Shown here one piece after another: positions 35,402-47,415 of a stretch of DNA of 64,000 nucleotides. The stretch lies in contig NC_135161.1 of assembly GCF_050948215.1 (NCBI RefSeq), positions 6,544,911-6,608,910 of the forward strand, in the 5' to 3' direction. Positions within the stretch are counted from its first letter, which is position 1. The number at the start of each line of letters is the position of its first letter. The notes under the pieces were generated by a model. The model worked only from the letters and a program-made list of their open reading frames with translations. It searched no databases and was not told the DNA's origin. Source of the DNA: Halictus rubicundus. Lineage: Eukaryota; Arthropoda; Insecta; Hymenoptera; Halictidae. The translations under genes and the position numbers were made by a program.

Positions 35402-35590
35402 TCTGGCAAGAAAATTTTTCAAAATTTTTTCAACTGGGAATATCAGATACATAGACTCCCGCATTTATCAAAACTAGCGTGCACAATTCACGCTGTGCCC
35501 GCAACTCAGGTTAGCGTTGAACGAACCTTTTCTGCTCTAGATGTGACTCTTAGATTTCCTCTAAGAGTCAGTCGCCAGAACCGCGCAACT
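35402..35590 (+). pseudogene. hAT-superfamily transposase remnant (dimerisation region)
   Basis: One frame reads ...LPHLSKLACTIHA, then VPATQVSVERTFSAL (about 35456-35539). This is the conserved C-terminal dimerisation block of hAT transposases (family pattern P-A-[ST]-x-x-S-x-E-R-x-F-S). The usual continuation (K-F-x-L-S-x-x-R) is lost after 35539, and no upstream catalytic part is visible between 35230 and 35400. It is a short fossil. The superfamily call rests on this motif alone; I cannot tell the family within hAT. Confidence 0.75.
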
Positions 35591-36019
35591 GACTCGTAAC
35601 GAGAATTCACTGTAACTCTTTAAACATACAGTTTCGTCGGTATGTTTACATAACGTTATTTGTCTAAAATTACGTTTTCAATCAATCAGAGAATTTTCGA
35701 TTTTGTCGGATAAAACAGCCTCCATAAGGGTAGCTTTATAAGGGTAGTTTTCTATATTAGCAGAAAAATAATATCAGATTCGGATTCTACGAATTGAAAA
35801 CCTCCCGAAATTGCCTTCTTTATAATAAATACTGCATGGTTGAAAGTTGATATGAATTTTGTCCACCTATTTTATGATCCTGAACCACTGTGCGGCGTGG
35901 CGCTGCGGTTACGGAGAAGAGTGCAGAGGCTACGACCGATTCGGGCCAGAGAATAGGTCGATCGGACCAAATTAAGAAATTCCAGGTACACACCGAGAGC
36001 AGCACCAGAGAGAAAGAGA

Positions 36020-36076
<57 letters not shown>

Positions 36077-36439
36077 AGAAGAGAGAGACGAGGGCTGAGA
36101 GACGCGGAGAGTACTGAGAGCACTGAGAAGTACGTGATCGCCGTGTCTCGCGGAGCCGGTTTGTCATAGAGCTCTCCGGCCGCGTCGCGTCGCGTCGGCC
36201 TGCAATTATTACGCAATACCCGTATTCGATGAAAACGACTTTCTTCTTATTCACCTCGCCGCGAGAACACCGCCTTCTAGCCGACTCGCCGCGGACAGGA
36301 GCACGTACAGCTGAGCAAACGGTTCCTCCAGAGCACAGATGCAACGCGTCGCATCCAAGGAATTTCGTGTCCTACCACCACGTCGAACGGTTCTCCCAGG
36401 ATCCCGACACAGTCGCATACCGAAAATCCTCTCTGCAAT
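35591..36439. other. spectraplakin intron with long GA tract
   Basis: AT-rich to 35.85 kb, then GC-moderate with (GA)n. Nothing coding seen. Confidence 0.5.
36018..36073. repeat. (GA)n microsatellite, longest in the window
   Basis: About 27 GA units with one or two interruptions, just before the 20-bp array at 36.44 kb. Confidence 0.95.
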
Positions 36440-38350
36440 CTGTTTCGCGGTTTCAGATTTTTTTCAAACTACAGAGGAGCTTTCGGGAAGCGCCACGATT
36501 TTTCTCAGAGCTCTACAACGCTTTTAGAAGCGCTACGATTTTTCTGCAACTTCGAGAAAACAGTTCTCGAAGCGCTGCGATTTTTCTGAAAGCTTTAGGA
36601 CCGCTGCGAAAGCTCTACAATTTTTCTAAATGTTCTGCGACCGCTGCGAAAGCTCTAGAATTTTTCTAAATCTTCTGCGACCGCTGCGAAAGCTCTACAA
36701 TTTTTCTAGATCTTCTGCGACCGCTGCGAAAGCTCTACAGTTTTTCTAGATCTTCTGCGACCGCTGCGAAAGCTCTACAATTTTTCTAAATGTTCTGCGA
36801 CCGCTGCGAAAGCTCTACAATTTTTCTAAATCTTCTGCGACCGCTGCGAAAGCTATACAATTTTTCTAAATGTTCTGCGACCGCTGCGAAAGCTCTACAA
36901 TTTTTTCCATGCTCTAAAATCTTTGAGGAAGCCCCACGATTTTTCTGAAAACTCTGCGACCGATTTGAAAATTCTACGACCGCTGCGAAAGCTCTACAAT
37001 TTTTCTAAATCTTCTGTGACCGCTGCGAAAGCTCTACAATTTTTCTAAATGTTCTGCGACCGTTGCGAAAGCTCTAGAATTTTTCTAAATCTTCTGCGAC
37101 CGTTGCGAAAGCTCTAGAATTTTTCTAAATGTTCTGCGACCGCTGCGAAAGCTCTACAATTTTTTCCATGCTCTAAAATCTTTGAGGAAGCCCCACGATT
37201 TTTCTGAAAACTCTGCGACCGATTTGAAAATTCTACGACCGCTGCGAAAGCTCTACAATTTTTCTAAATCTTCTGTGACCGCTGAGAAAGCTCTACCATT
37301 TTTTTTTCATGCTCTAAAATCTTTGAGGAAACCCCACGATTTTTCTGAAAACTCTGCGACCGATTCGAAAGAACTACGACCGCTGCGAAAGCTCTACAAT
37401 TTTTCTAAATCTTCTGCGACCGTTGCCAAAGCTCTACAATTTTTCTGCGAGCTCTACAACTTTTCTGGAAGCGCTACGACTTTTCTGCAACTTCCAGAAA
37501 ACAGTTCTGGAACCGCTGGGATTTTTCTGCCAGTTCTAGAATCTTTCTGGAAGCGCTGCGATCTTTCTACACACTCTACAATCTTTGAGGAAGCTCCACG
37601 ATTTTTCTGAAAACTTTACGACCGCTGGGAAAGCTTTACAATTTTTCTGCGAGCTGCACAACCTTTCTGGAAGCGCAACGATTTTTCTGCAATTTCCAGA
37701 AAACAGTTCTTGAAGCGCCACGATTTTTCTGCGAGTTCTAGCATCTTTCTGGAAGCGCTGCGATCTTTCTACACACTCTACAATCTTTGAAGAAGCTCCA
37801 CGATTTTTCTGAAAACTTTACGACCGCTGGGAAAGCTTTACAATTTTTCTGCGAGCTGCACAACCTTTCTGGAAGCGCAACGATTTTTCTGCAATTTCCA
37901 GAAAACAGTTCTTGAAGCGCCACGATTTTTCTCCGAGTTCTAGCATCTTTTTGGAAGCGCTGCGATCTTTCTACACACTCTACAATCTTTGAGGAAGCTC
38001 CACGATTTTTCTGAAAACTTTATGACCGCTGGGAAACCTCTACAATTTTTCTGCGAGCTCTACAACCTTTCTGGAAGCGCTGCGATTTTTCTACATACTC
38101 TACAATCTTTGAGGAAGCCTCACGATTTTTCTGAAAGCTTTATGACCGCTGCGAAAGCTCTACAATTTTTCTGCAAGCTCTACAACCTTTCTGGAAGCGC
38201 TGCGATTTTTCTGCGACTTCGAAGAACAGTTCTAGAATCTCTGCGATTTTTCTGCGACTTCGATAAACAGTTCTGGAAGCTCTGCGATTTTTCTGCGACT
38301 TCGAATAACAGTTCTGGAAGCGGTGCGATTTTTCTACACGTCTCAGATCC
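36440..38350. repeat. 20/40-bp minisatellite array, same family as 25.7-27.6 kb
   Basis: From 36601 a clean 40-bp dimer (CCGCTGCGAAAGCTCTACAA plus TTTTTCTAAATGTTCTGCGA) repeats about 12 times. After 37.4 kb units like TCTGGAAGCGCTACGATTTT dominate, with a block of about 200 bp repeated at 37.5, 37.75 and 37.95 kb. Confidence 0.93.
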
Positions 38351-38878
38351 CCTCCGGCAGCGCCTCGATTTTTGTGTTTTTCTTGGATGCCCGAATACCT
38401 TTTCGCGAGGGATAACGGAGCAGAAGTCGATCGGGGGATCGAGAACCGCGCGTCATCGTTCGATCTTCTCGTGCGTGTCCCGACCGCTTCTCCCCAATCT
38501 TCTCGACCCGTTTCGGCTCGATCCCGGTCGAGACCGAATTCCTGGAGCCCACGGAATCGTCGGCTCGAATGCGAGTCAAACGGGACGAAACGGGTACGAA
38601 ACGGTCCCACGAACTCTGCCGGCTCCGAATGGGAATTCTACGAACTGAACCGAACTTTGAACGTCCCCTAACTAACTTGCGGCTAGACAGGATGGGGGGA
38701 GGGGTAGCGGGACGCGTGTTGCCGCCGCGATCGTAATCTTGAATGAACACGAAATCGTTACACGTATTTCTTATTTGGTGAATCGCCGTGACACGCCTCA
38801 CCGTTTCGACTGCGATGCCGTTTCGTGATTACCAACAAACGCGACGCGCTAATGGCAGGGACGAGTCATCCCAGTGAG

Positions 38879-38881
<3 letters not shown>

Positions 38882-38919
<38 letters not shown>
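38882..38919. repeat. (GA)n microsatellite
   Basis: About 19 GA units. Confidence 0.95.
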
Positions 38920-38921
<2 letters not shown>

Positions 38922-39299
38922 CTCGGCGTTTACCTTGGTTCGTTCATGTTCGACGAAGATGCGAACACGTGTAGCGATGGGTATTCGACGCTCTCGCTCT
39001 TTAGAACGCACCTATTTTTCTTATACAATAAGTGTAATTCACACTACCACCCAGCTCTACACGAGACTAATGAGTATTATACATTCCTTTATAATAATAA
39101 CAGGATTGAATCTATTCAGATTTCACAGATTTTTTTATGGTAACACGTACTGGAATAAACATACTAACAAATTTCACCGGAAAATATTTTTATAAATATA
39201 GTAACACTAGATTGCCGGAGCGAGTCAATTTGTCTCATTTACGATTTTATTGCTAGAATTATTTTTTGAGAACATATGTTGGTTTTTAACCAACTAGAG

Positions 39300-39398
39300 T
39301 CGTGTACCGTCCAGAAGACATACTCAGGTGCCCCCTGAGAGGTAAATTCCGCGACGATTATCATCCAGGCCTTGGCGACATATATACGGAAATCACTG
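39300..39398. mobile_element. half copy of pogo-like MITE family A
   Basis: It contains TCATCCAGGCCTTGGCGACA and ends AAATCACTG next to TA, like the right halves of the copies at 10.87 and 49.03 kb. The left TIR is missing. Confidence 0.55.
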
Positions 39399-42239
39399 TA
39401 CCACCAATCTGTCAGAGGGAATCACTAACTGACCATTCTTTCTCATCCGGCAATCTAGTGCCAACGAATTTCTCAAGAAAATATTGTCAAAACTGCACGA
39501 ATTGCAAGAGAAAAATTTTCTACAACATCTCGAATCGTCAGACCAAAATTTTCTACGGTTTCACTTCGAATCGTAAGAGACAAAAATATCTATAACTTCG
39601 CGAATTGTAACAATAAAAATACAACTTCGCGAATTGTCAGAGAAAAGATATTTTCAACTTCGGGAATCGTACGAGAAAAAATCTCTACAACAAAAGGTAG
39701 AAATCTGAAATCCGTCATTTTGTCGGGCTCCGTAGTATTAAACGTAAAATATTCGTTTTAATCGTTCCAATCGTCACAGCCGCGAGGACACAAGCGCACA
39801 AGGGTGCGAGGGTTGAACGCAACAAATAAAATAAAATTGGCATACGGCAATTGCGCAACATTGGTACGTCAACCGGGACAATGCGGGAGAATGCTCTCTC
39901 GCGATACCCGCTCGGCCATCCCTTCCTCGTAAAATCACCCCTAAAATACCTTAACGTATACTCCCTAGAGCTCTGTGTATATCCGAAGCGATTCCAAGCG
40001 ATCGTGAGCCCCATTATTCCTCAAACGGAGAAGGAGCTCGAGCTCGAAAGATAGAGAGAGAGAGAGAGAGAAACGAGAGAACATAAAGAAAGAAAGAAAC
40101 AGAATGGTGGCACGCACGGGGGAACGGAGCCGTGACTCACGAACGCCTCGTGTTTTCCCGTCGGGCCACGGGGGTTCGTCGAAAAGAATTTCGTCGAAAA
40201 GAATTTCGCCGAATACCGGAGGGAGCCTGATGATCAAATTATTCCGATCGCACCTTTTGAATATTACTGGGATATTACTGTGTTCAACTGGTATATCCCT
40301 GTAGTCGTCCCACAGCGTTCCAACACCCGAAAACTCGTCTCCGAGGATGCACAATGTCAAGACAAAGGAGAGCGACACTGGCTCCCAGGCGACGACAAGA
40401 CTTCACTATAGATCGATCTTGATGCTCGTGGGTGATACCGTGACACCGATCCGTCTTATCACCGATGCGACTCCCAGTTTCCTAGGACTGGTGATCTTCT
40501 CTCGAAGATGTCGCCCGTTGAATTCGCTCGGATCCGTGGATGCGTGACGACACCTCGGCGATTAGGAGAGCGAGACAGAGGGAATCGTACAAGAAAACGT
40601 TGCCGCGTCCGTTGCCCGCACCAGAGGTGGAAACGACGAACGACGAACGACGAACGACGAGAGAGCGGGCGCGCAAGCACGTGTCAACGCGGGACAAAAA
40701 CACCCGCGAGGAATCCGAACCGCGCTTTCTCGGCGGGCGCTTCACCGATTGACCAGCCGGATTTCGTTTCGCCTCCGCGTTACCGATCGCGACACGATCG
40801 CCGAGAAGAGAGGACTCGTTATCGCCTGTGCGCGGCGGTTTCCGTCACTCGATATATAGCCGGCCCCGCGCGATTAACCTGGGGATCGGTTCGCGAAAAG
40901 GACGGGGACAGGTAGAGGCGATACGAACCGAGCCTGAGGAAAGAGGAAGGAGAAGGAGAGCGAAGTAGTAGGAGGAATGAAACGTACGCGACAACACCGA
41001 GGACACGAAAGAAGAGGGAGAGAGGAGAAGAGTTTGAAAGAGAGAGAGAGAGAGAATGTGACTGACTGACTGACAGAAAGACGGACAACACGCGCACACA
41101 TACACAGAAGATCGACCGTGCTCGAGACGTGGCACTGGAATTCCGTGGCGGAGAGACACACACCGCGCGCACCGACGACACAACGTTGACGAAGTCGACG
41201 CGACTCGCGTATCCGGAACCCTGCCGTAACACGGCCAGGTAGCAGTATAAGCTCGGCTCGGCTCGGCTCGGCTCCGCTCGAGAGGAGGACAGAGTCCACC
41301 TGGATTGTCGAAGAGTGGGACAGAGAGACAGAGAAATTCCGTGCCGTGGAAAAAGACGGAAAGTTGGGCCCGAGAAGGATGAATGGGCCGAGGAAAGAGG
41401 AGCAACGAGTTAGAGAATAAGCCCGGAGAGAATCCGAAGAGAGTGGGGAACCAGAAGAGAGAGAGAGAGAGAGACAGAGAGAGACCAAGAGGGCCTGAGA
41501 GGAGAAGGATAAAACGGAGAAGAATGGCGACGTCGCGAGCGCAAGGAGAACGAAAACGGAGGAGGCTCGCAGGAGAAGGATAAAGATGAGGAAGGAGGAA
41601 CAGAGAGAGGGGGTGGGAGAGAGAGAAAGAGGAAGGGGGAAAGAGCGAGCGAGCGGCTTGCGAGTTGGAGAAGACGCGATTTGCCGCTCCGTCGTGTAGA
41701 GCACGTCGCCTCGACACAGACTGCGCCGGCCTGGACAACTGCCGCCCACCCAGGCTGCCTCTACCAAACAGCCAAAGAGGTTCCAGAACCTCTCTCTCCT
41801 CTCCTCTCCTCTCCTCTCCGCGCGGTTCCACGGACTCTCCTTCTCTCTGCGCCTCTCACCTCACCGGGCCACGGCGTGCCCCGCCATTGCGGCTCCGTTC
41901 ATCCTTCACTTTCTCCACCGGACAGACAGAGAGAATAATAGCCCAGGCCGATCCGGGGGCACAAGGGGTGAGAAACCGGCACACCGGTGTGACCCCGTGG
42001 AGGGGATTCGTGATAGGGGGCCAGAGGAGAACACCTAGGGAACACCGCAGGTTCCTCTCGAGACACCGTCGTGGTAGGGACAAACCGGCGCTTGCAAGAG
42101 GCAGCTGGCCTCTCTTTTTGACAGCGACACCAGGCCCGCAGAATCGCTGCCGTTACGAACAGGTTCGTAGGGCAGGTCGCGAACCATCAGACAAGCCTCC
42201 GACAATCCCTTTGCGACCCACTGCATGATCACTGCAGTC

Positions 42240-42241
42240 GG

Positions 42242-42275
<34 letters not shown>

Positions 42276-42278
42276 GCT
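42240..42278. repeat. (CT)n microsatellite
   Basis: About 18 CT units at the right end of the CpG-rich block 40.0-42.3 kb. Confidence 0.95.
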
Positions 42279-42309
42279 ACCCCGTCTCCTCTTGCGCTTG
42301 AAAACCTGA

Positions 42310-43290
42310 GGTATCCGAATTTTTTCCCATAAGCGAGCCACTCAGAGACCACATGGATTTACCCTTCCACTGTGAGGCACTCTAGCTTGAGTCGGTAAGC
42401 ATTTTGCTAAAATAATTCAGAATTAATGAGGGAATCTAAAATGAAAATAAAATTTTCGAAAATTGGAGGTATCTTTCGAATTTTCTTCCATAAGCGAGCC
42501 ACTCGGAGACCACATAGATTAATCCTTCCACTGCGGGGCACTCTAGCTTGAGTCGGTAATCGTTTTGCTAAAATAATTCAGAATTAAGAGGGGAATCTAA
42601 AATGAAAATAAAATTTTTGGAAATTGGAGGTATCTTTCGAATTTCCTTCCATAAGCGAGCCACTCAAAGTCCACATAGATTAATCCTTCCACTGCGGGGC
42701 ACTCTAGCTTGAGTCCGTAAGCGTTTTGCTAAAATCGTTCAGAATTAAAAGCCAAGACTCCGTAGATTGGCGATAAGGTAGAGCGTCCAGGTTACCGACA
42801 AAAATAGACGAAAAATGGAAGAATTTTTTCGATTTACCCTTCCACTGCGGCGCACTGTAGCTTGAGTCCGTAAGCGTTTTGCTAAAATAATTCAGAATTA
42901 AGGGGGGAATCTAAAATGAAAATAAAATTTTCGGAAACCGGAGGTATCTTTCGAATTTTCTTCCATAAACGAGCCACTCAAAGACCGCATCGATTTACCC
43001 TTCCACTGCGGGGCACTTTACCTTGAGTCCGTAAGCGTTTTGCCAAAATAATTCAGAATTAAGGGGAGAATCTAAAATGAAAATAAAATTTTCGGAAATT
43101 GGAGGTATCTTTCGAATTTTCTTCCATAAGCTACCCACTCAAAGACCACATGGATTTACCCTTCCACTGTGGGGCACACTAACTTGAATCCGTAAGCGTT
43201 TTGCTAAAATCATTCAGAATTAAAAGCCAAGATTCCGTAGATTGGCGATAAGGTAGAGCGTCCAGGTTACCGACAAAAATGGAAGAATTT
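42310..43290. repeat. 161-bp tandem array with an alternating extra block
   Basis: CCATAAGCGAGCCACTC recurs about every 161 bp (42330, 42491, 42652, then 42963 and 43124). A block with TAGATTGGCGATAAGGTAG and GTCCAGGTTACCGAC is inserted after the third and fifth units (about 42755 and 43232). A lone related unit lies at 43865-43950. Confidence 0.88.
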
Positions 43291-44514
43291 GTTCTATAAT
43301 TGAAATTATATGAAAATAAATTTGTATCGTCATTTTATGGAAGTTGTCCACATACTAATTCATTCAGCAACAAATTGACTATTATTCTACGTTTAATTAT
43401 GTTAGCAATAACTTTTTGTAAGGACCGGTCATTTTGACCGCGTACGGTAGGAATACAATTTGCAATTTTGCGAATTTTTGATAAAAGAAGAATGTCAAGT
43501 TGTGCGTTTTCGCATAAACTAACGATTCCATTTTGATTTTTTTGTTTCAGATCATTTTTGTGCATTATACGCTGCACATTTGCAGGATGCCATTTCAAGC
43601 TGTTATTGCACCATTGATATTAACAGTTAATAAAAAATATTTTTGTTTACATTATAACATTAATAAATTATACCTCAAATTTTAAATCAATACACGCGTT
43701 ACATTTAAAAAAAAAATTCTTGAAAAACAGGCTATTTACACAAGGTTCCCCCCTTAAATCATCACAGCAGTAAAATTAAGCCCTGGCCAATTGATCACTG
43801 TGGAACTCTGCAAGCACCCTGTTCTTTTGCATTCCAAAACCAGCGGGCTTTTCAAATTTTTTTTTAGATTTCCCTAAGCGAGCCGACAAAATCGATTTAC
43901 CCTTCGACTGTGGCCCACCCTAACTAGAATCGACTTTGATAAAATAATTCAGAATTATAGCAAAATCGCATTGACAAGAACAGGAAAACATCGTGACTGT
44001 TCTAAATATTTTATACTCGGTCATTTCAGGGTAATAGAAAAGTTAATGTGGTCACTGATAAAAATTTCTGCAGCGCATTTATTCGCCGCTCGTACACGTA
44101 ACATATACGAGTGACGGAAATGACGAATGGTAGCTCTTCACGAGCGGCAATCATTAGGAATTATCGCAGACCTGAAGCGTTTAATAACGACCAATTTTTT
44201 CGCGCAATAAAGCCGCAGGTTGCAACGTTAATCGTTGCCCCATAAAACCAGTAATGATTAAATTGCTCGGGCATTATTCGCCGGCAAATAAATCGTCCAA
44301 GTTAAACGCTTCTGCCGAATCGACAGAGATTTACAAGAGAGAACAGTAGCACGGAATGGTAACGTATGCTCTGCAGCGAATACGGTAACGAGGTTCTATA
44401 ACCAATTAGCTAGATCCAACGCTCGACCGTGTTCTCACCTATCCCCTCCGTTTCCGAACGAGATTGCGGCTGGAAAAATGAGGCACACTCGGCAGCCTCG
44501 TGATCCATAATTAC
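43291..44514. other. AT-rich intron, no gene seen
   Basis: Contains a family C-like palindrome (GGTCATTTTGACC at about 43425) and a stray 161-bp-type unit at 43.87 kb. Confidence 0.5.
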
Positions 44515-46390
44515 TATAATTCTATATTTCTATTTATAATTCTATAATTTCTATAATTCTGTAATTTCTATAATTCTATAATTTGTATAATTCTATAATT
44601 CTACAATTTCTATAATTCTGTAATTTCTATGATTTTATAATTTCTATAATTTCTATAATTTCAATAATTTCTATAATTCTATAATTTCTATAACTCTATA
44701 ATTCTATAATTTCCATTTATAATTTTATAATTTCTGTAATTCTATAATTTCTATAATTCCATAATTTCTATTTATAATTCTATAACTTCTATAACTCCAT
44801 AATTCTACAATTTCTATACTTCTATAATTCCTACAATTCTACAATTCTATAATTTCTATAATTCTATAATTTCAACAATTGTATAATTCTGTAATTTCTA
44901 TAATTTCTGTAATTCTATAATTTCTATAATTTCAATAATTTCTATAATTCTATAATTCTATAATTTCCATTTATAATTTTATAATTTCTGTAATTCTATC
45001 ATTTCTGTAATTCTATAATTTCTATAACTCCATAATTTCTATTTATAATTCTATAACGTCTATAACTCCAAAATTCTACAATTTCTATACTTCTATAATT
45101 CCTACAATTCTACAATTCTATAATTTCTATAATTCTATAATTTCAACAATTGTATAATTCTATAATTTCTATAATTTCTGTAATTCTATAATTTCTATAA
45201 TTCTATACTTTCCATAACCCAGTCTTTTAGAAACTTACTCTTAAAACAGAAGACTATTGATATTCATGAATATGGATCACGGTTATCGCGGGAAGTTTAA
45301 GAAACGGACAATCGATCGTGGAATAAAACGATTCTTGAAATAATTGAATCGGCGCGAACTTCCCTGGTTTCGTATCTGGGACGCGGCTATATGTATACAC
45401 AAGTCCGATATTGCCACAATCGCTCGGTATATCTGTTCACGGTACACTGTTCCGTGTGTGTCGTTTCGTTATCGCGCCGCCACGAACGGGGCGCCTATCT
45501 CGTTCGGAATTCGGAATCGGAGCAATCACGAATTCGATCCGACCGGCAATTTCTTGAAATTAATTAAGAGGCGAACTGTGAACTGTGTGGATAGAATCAT
45601 CGCAGAAGTATGTTCACGCTTCGACGCTAAGTCCTTCGCTTCGGTGGGTCCCCGGTTGCTCTTTTGTCGTCGCTTATCATCTCACAGTCGTCGATGTGAC
45701 AAACTACATGATCAGGATGGAGAAGTCTTACGTTTTAAGAGTACGTTTCTAGGAAACTAAATTATGGAAATTAGAGAATTATAGAAATTATGGGATTATA
45801 GAAATTATAGAATTATAGAAATTATAGAAATTATAGAAATTATAGAAATTAGAGAAATTAGAGAAATTATAGAATTATAGAAATTATAGAGTTATAGAAA
45901 TCATAGAAATTCTAGAAATTATAGAATTATAAAAAGAAATTATAGAATTACAAATAGAAATTATAGAATTCCAAATAGAAATTATAGAATTATAAATAGA
46001 AATTATAGAATTATAGAATTTTAAACAGAAACTACAGAATTGTAAATAGAAATTATAGAATTATAAACAGAAACTACAGAATTATAAATAGAAATTATAG
46101 AATTATAAACAAAAACTGCAGAATTATAAATAGAAATTGTAGTAGTATAAACAGTATTATAGAATTATAAATAGAAATTGTAGTAGTATAAACAGTATTA
46201 TAGAATTATACATAGAAATTGTAGTAATATAAACAGTATTATAGAATTATAAATAGAAAATATAGATTTATAGAATCATAGATATTAGAGAGTTATAAAA
46301 ATTATAGACATTATAGAATTATAAATAGAAATTATAAAGTTACAGAAATTATAATTGTAGAAATGCCAGAAATTATATTCTAATTAAACT
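44515..46390. mobile_element. foldback-like structure: inverted AT-rich arrays around a 470-bp loop
   Basis: The left arm (44515-45225) is an irregular repeat of TATAATTCTATAATTTC-type units. The right arm (45770-46390) is its reverse complement (AGAATTATAGAAATTATA). The inverted symmetry continues inward past the simple repeats: TAGAAAC.TACTCTTAAAAC at about 45228-45250 is mirrored at about 45733-45755. The loop (about 45256-45725) is ordinary-complexity sequence with a 138-codon open frame that I do not recognise. Arms made of tandem repeats resemble Foldback-type elements, but no target duplication is obvious. Confidence 0.6.
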
Positions 46391-47395
46391 GGCAAAGTTT
46401 CGACTATTTACAGCGAACCAGCCCCTGTAAGGGTCGTTTTGCAGCCCAGGAAACCGGAATAACGCTAAAATCAGATTCGGCAAATTGAGAAACCGTTGAG
46501 ACTACACTTCGCAACGAAGGCCTTAAAACGAAGTGTCCCAATGCTACAAGATGTTTTCTAAGTTTGTCGACTAAATAGACGAAGGTGTTACGTACACGAC
46601 GGAGTAGCGGCACTGTTCTATGGCAGCGGGATGACCCTAAGCAGAAGAAGGCGCAGAAGAAGGTGCGGAGAGCGGCGCGAGACGGTCGGTCCGCGAGGCG
46701 TGAGAATTCCTGGGGACCTGGCGTGCGGCCAAATGCACCTAATTTTTTCGTCGTCGATCGTTCCTAACGTCGCCGATATATATATATACGTATAATCCGG
46801 CGTCTCTTGTTTATGCTAACCAGCGAGGACTCGGGAAGGCGACCGCGTAACAGATGTGCACGTTTAATATGTGGCTCTAACCGCTGCCGCCTCTAGACCC
46901 GATCCGTCCAATGTTTATCTTATCCGGATAAACGATAACGCTGGCCGTCGTATAAAGTCGCGGGACTTATCTGCGGCTTGACGCTTCAAGAGGAAGCTAA
47001 AGAATCTTTGCCCGGAGGATCGGGACACCGTCGACGGAGGGCCGGTGTTTGTCAGAAACTGTCTCCGTTTTGGTCCAAAGCGGCGTTAAACCACCGAGGG
47101 AACTTAGGCTTCAGGCCGACCTGCCGGCTCTAATCGGCCGTGTCAACAGCGTCCACACTTAACTCGACGCTTAACGACCACTCGAAACTCTCGGGACACC
47201 TCACCAAAGCGTTTCCCGTGTGGGAAAAGCGGGCCCATTACCGGCTCCTAGCCAGATACTAGCTACACACAGGCCACGTGGGCCCCTGGTTAGAGTCCCC
47301 TAGCGTATTTTTAGGAATTTCTATACCGAGTGGTTTACGACGCTGACGATAGACATCCACTAGCTTCGAAGAATGATCCAGCAGCGGGGAATTCA
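46391..47395. other. spectraplakin intron, no gene seen
   Basis: GC-moderate unique sequence with a short (TA)n at 46.77 kb. It ends in a family A fragment (GTTTACTCGATATATGTCC, 47402-47420) that abuts the mariner. Confidence 0.5.
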
Positions 47396-47415
47396 CAGGT
47401 GTTTACTCGATATAT

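Larger units (their letters stand above)
38351..42309. other. intron; CpG/GA-rich block at 40.0-42.3 kb
   Basis: Holds GA tracts (38882-38919, 40052-40072, 41041-41055, 41459-41480), a (CTCGG)n pentamer run at about 41247-41279, and long frames on both strands that follow from GA/CT-rich composition. It resembles an insect promoter region, but no first exon with the right phase was found. A half family A MITE is at 39.3 kb. Confidence 0.45.

Noticed and set aside
40845..41831. 328- and 297-codon minus frames rich in S, L, R and F
   Set aside because: They come from CT/GA-rich, CpG-rich DNA open on several frames at once; the first codon is GTG and no domain is recognisable.
45344..45760. 138-codon plus-strand frame in the loop of the foldback
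   Set aside because: No recognisable motif, and its end runs into the right arm. Kept only as a note for the foldback entry.
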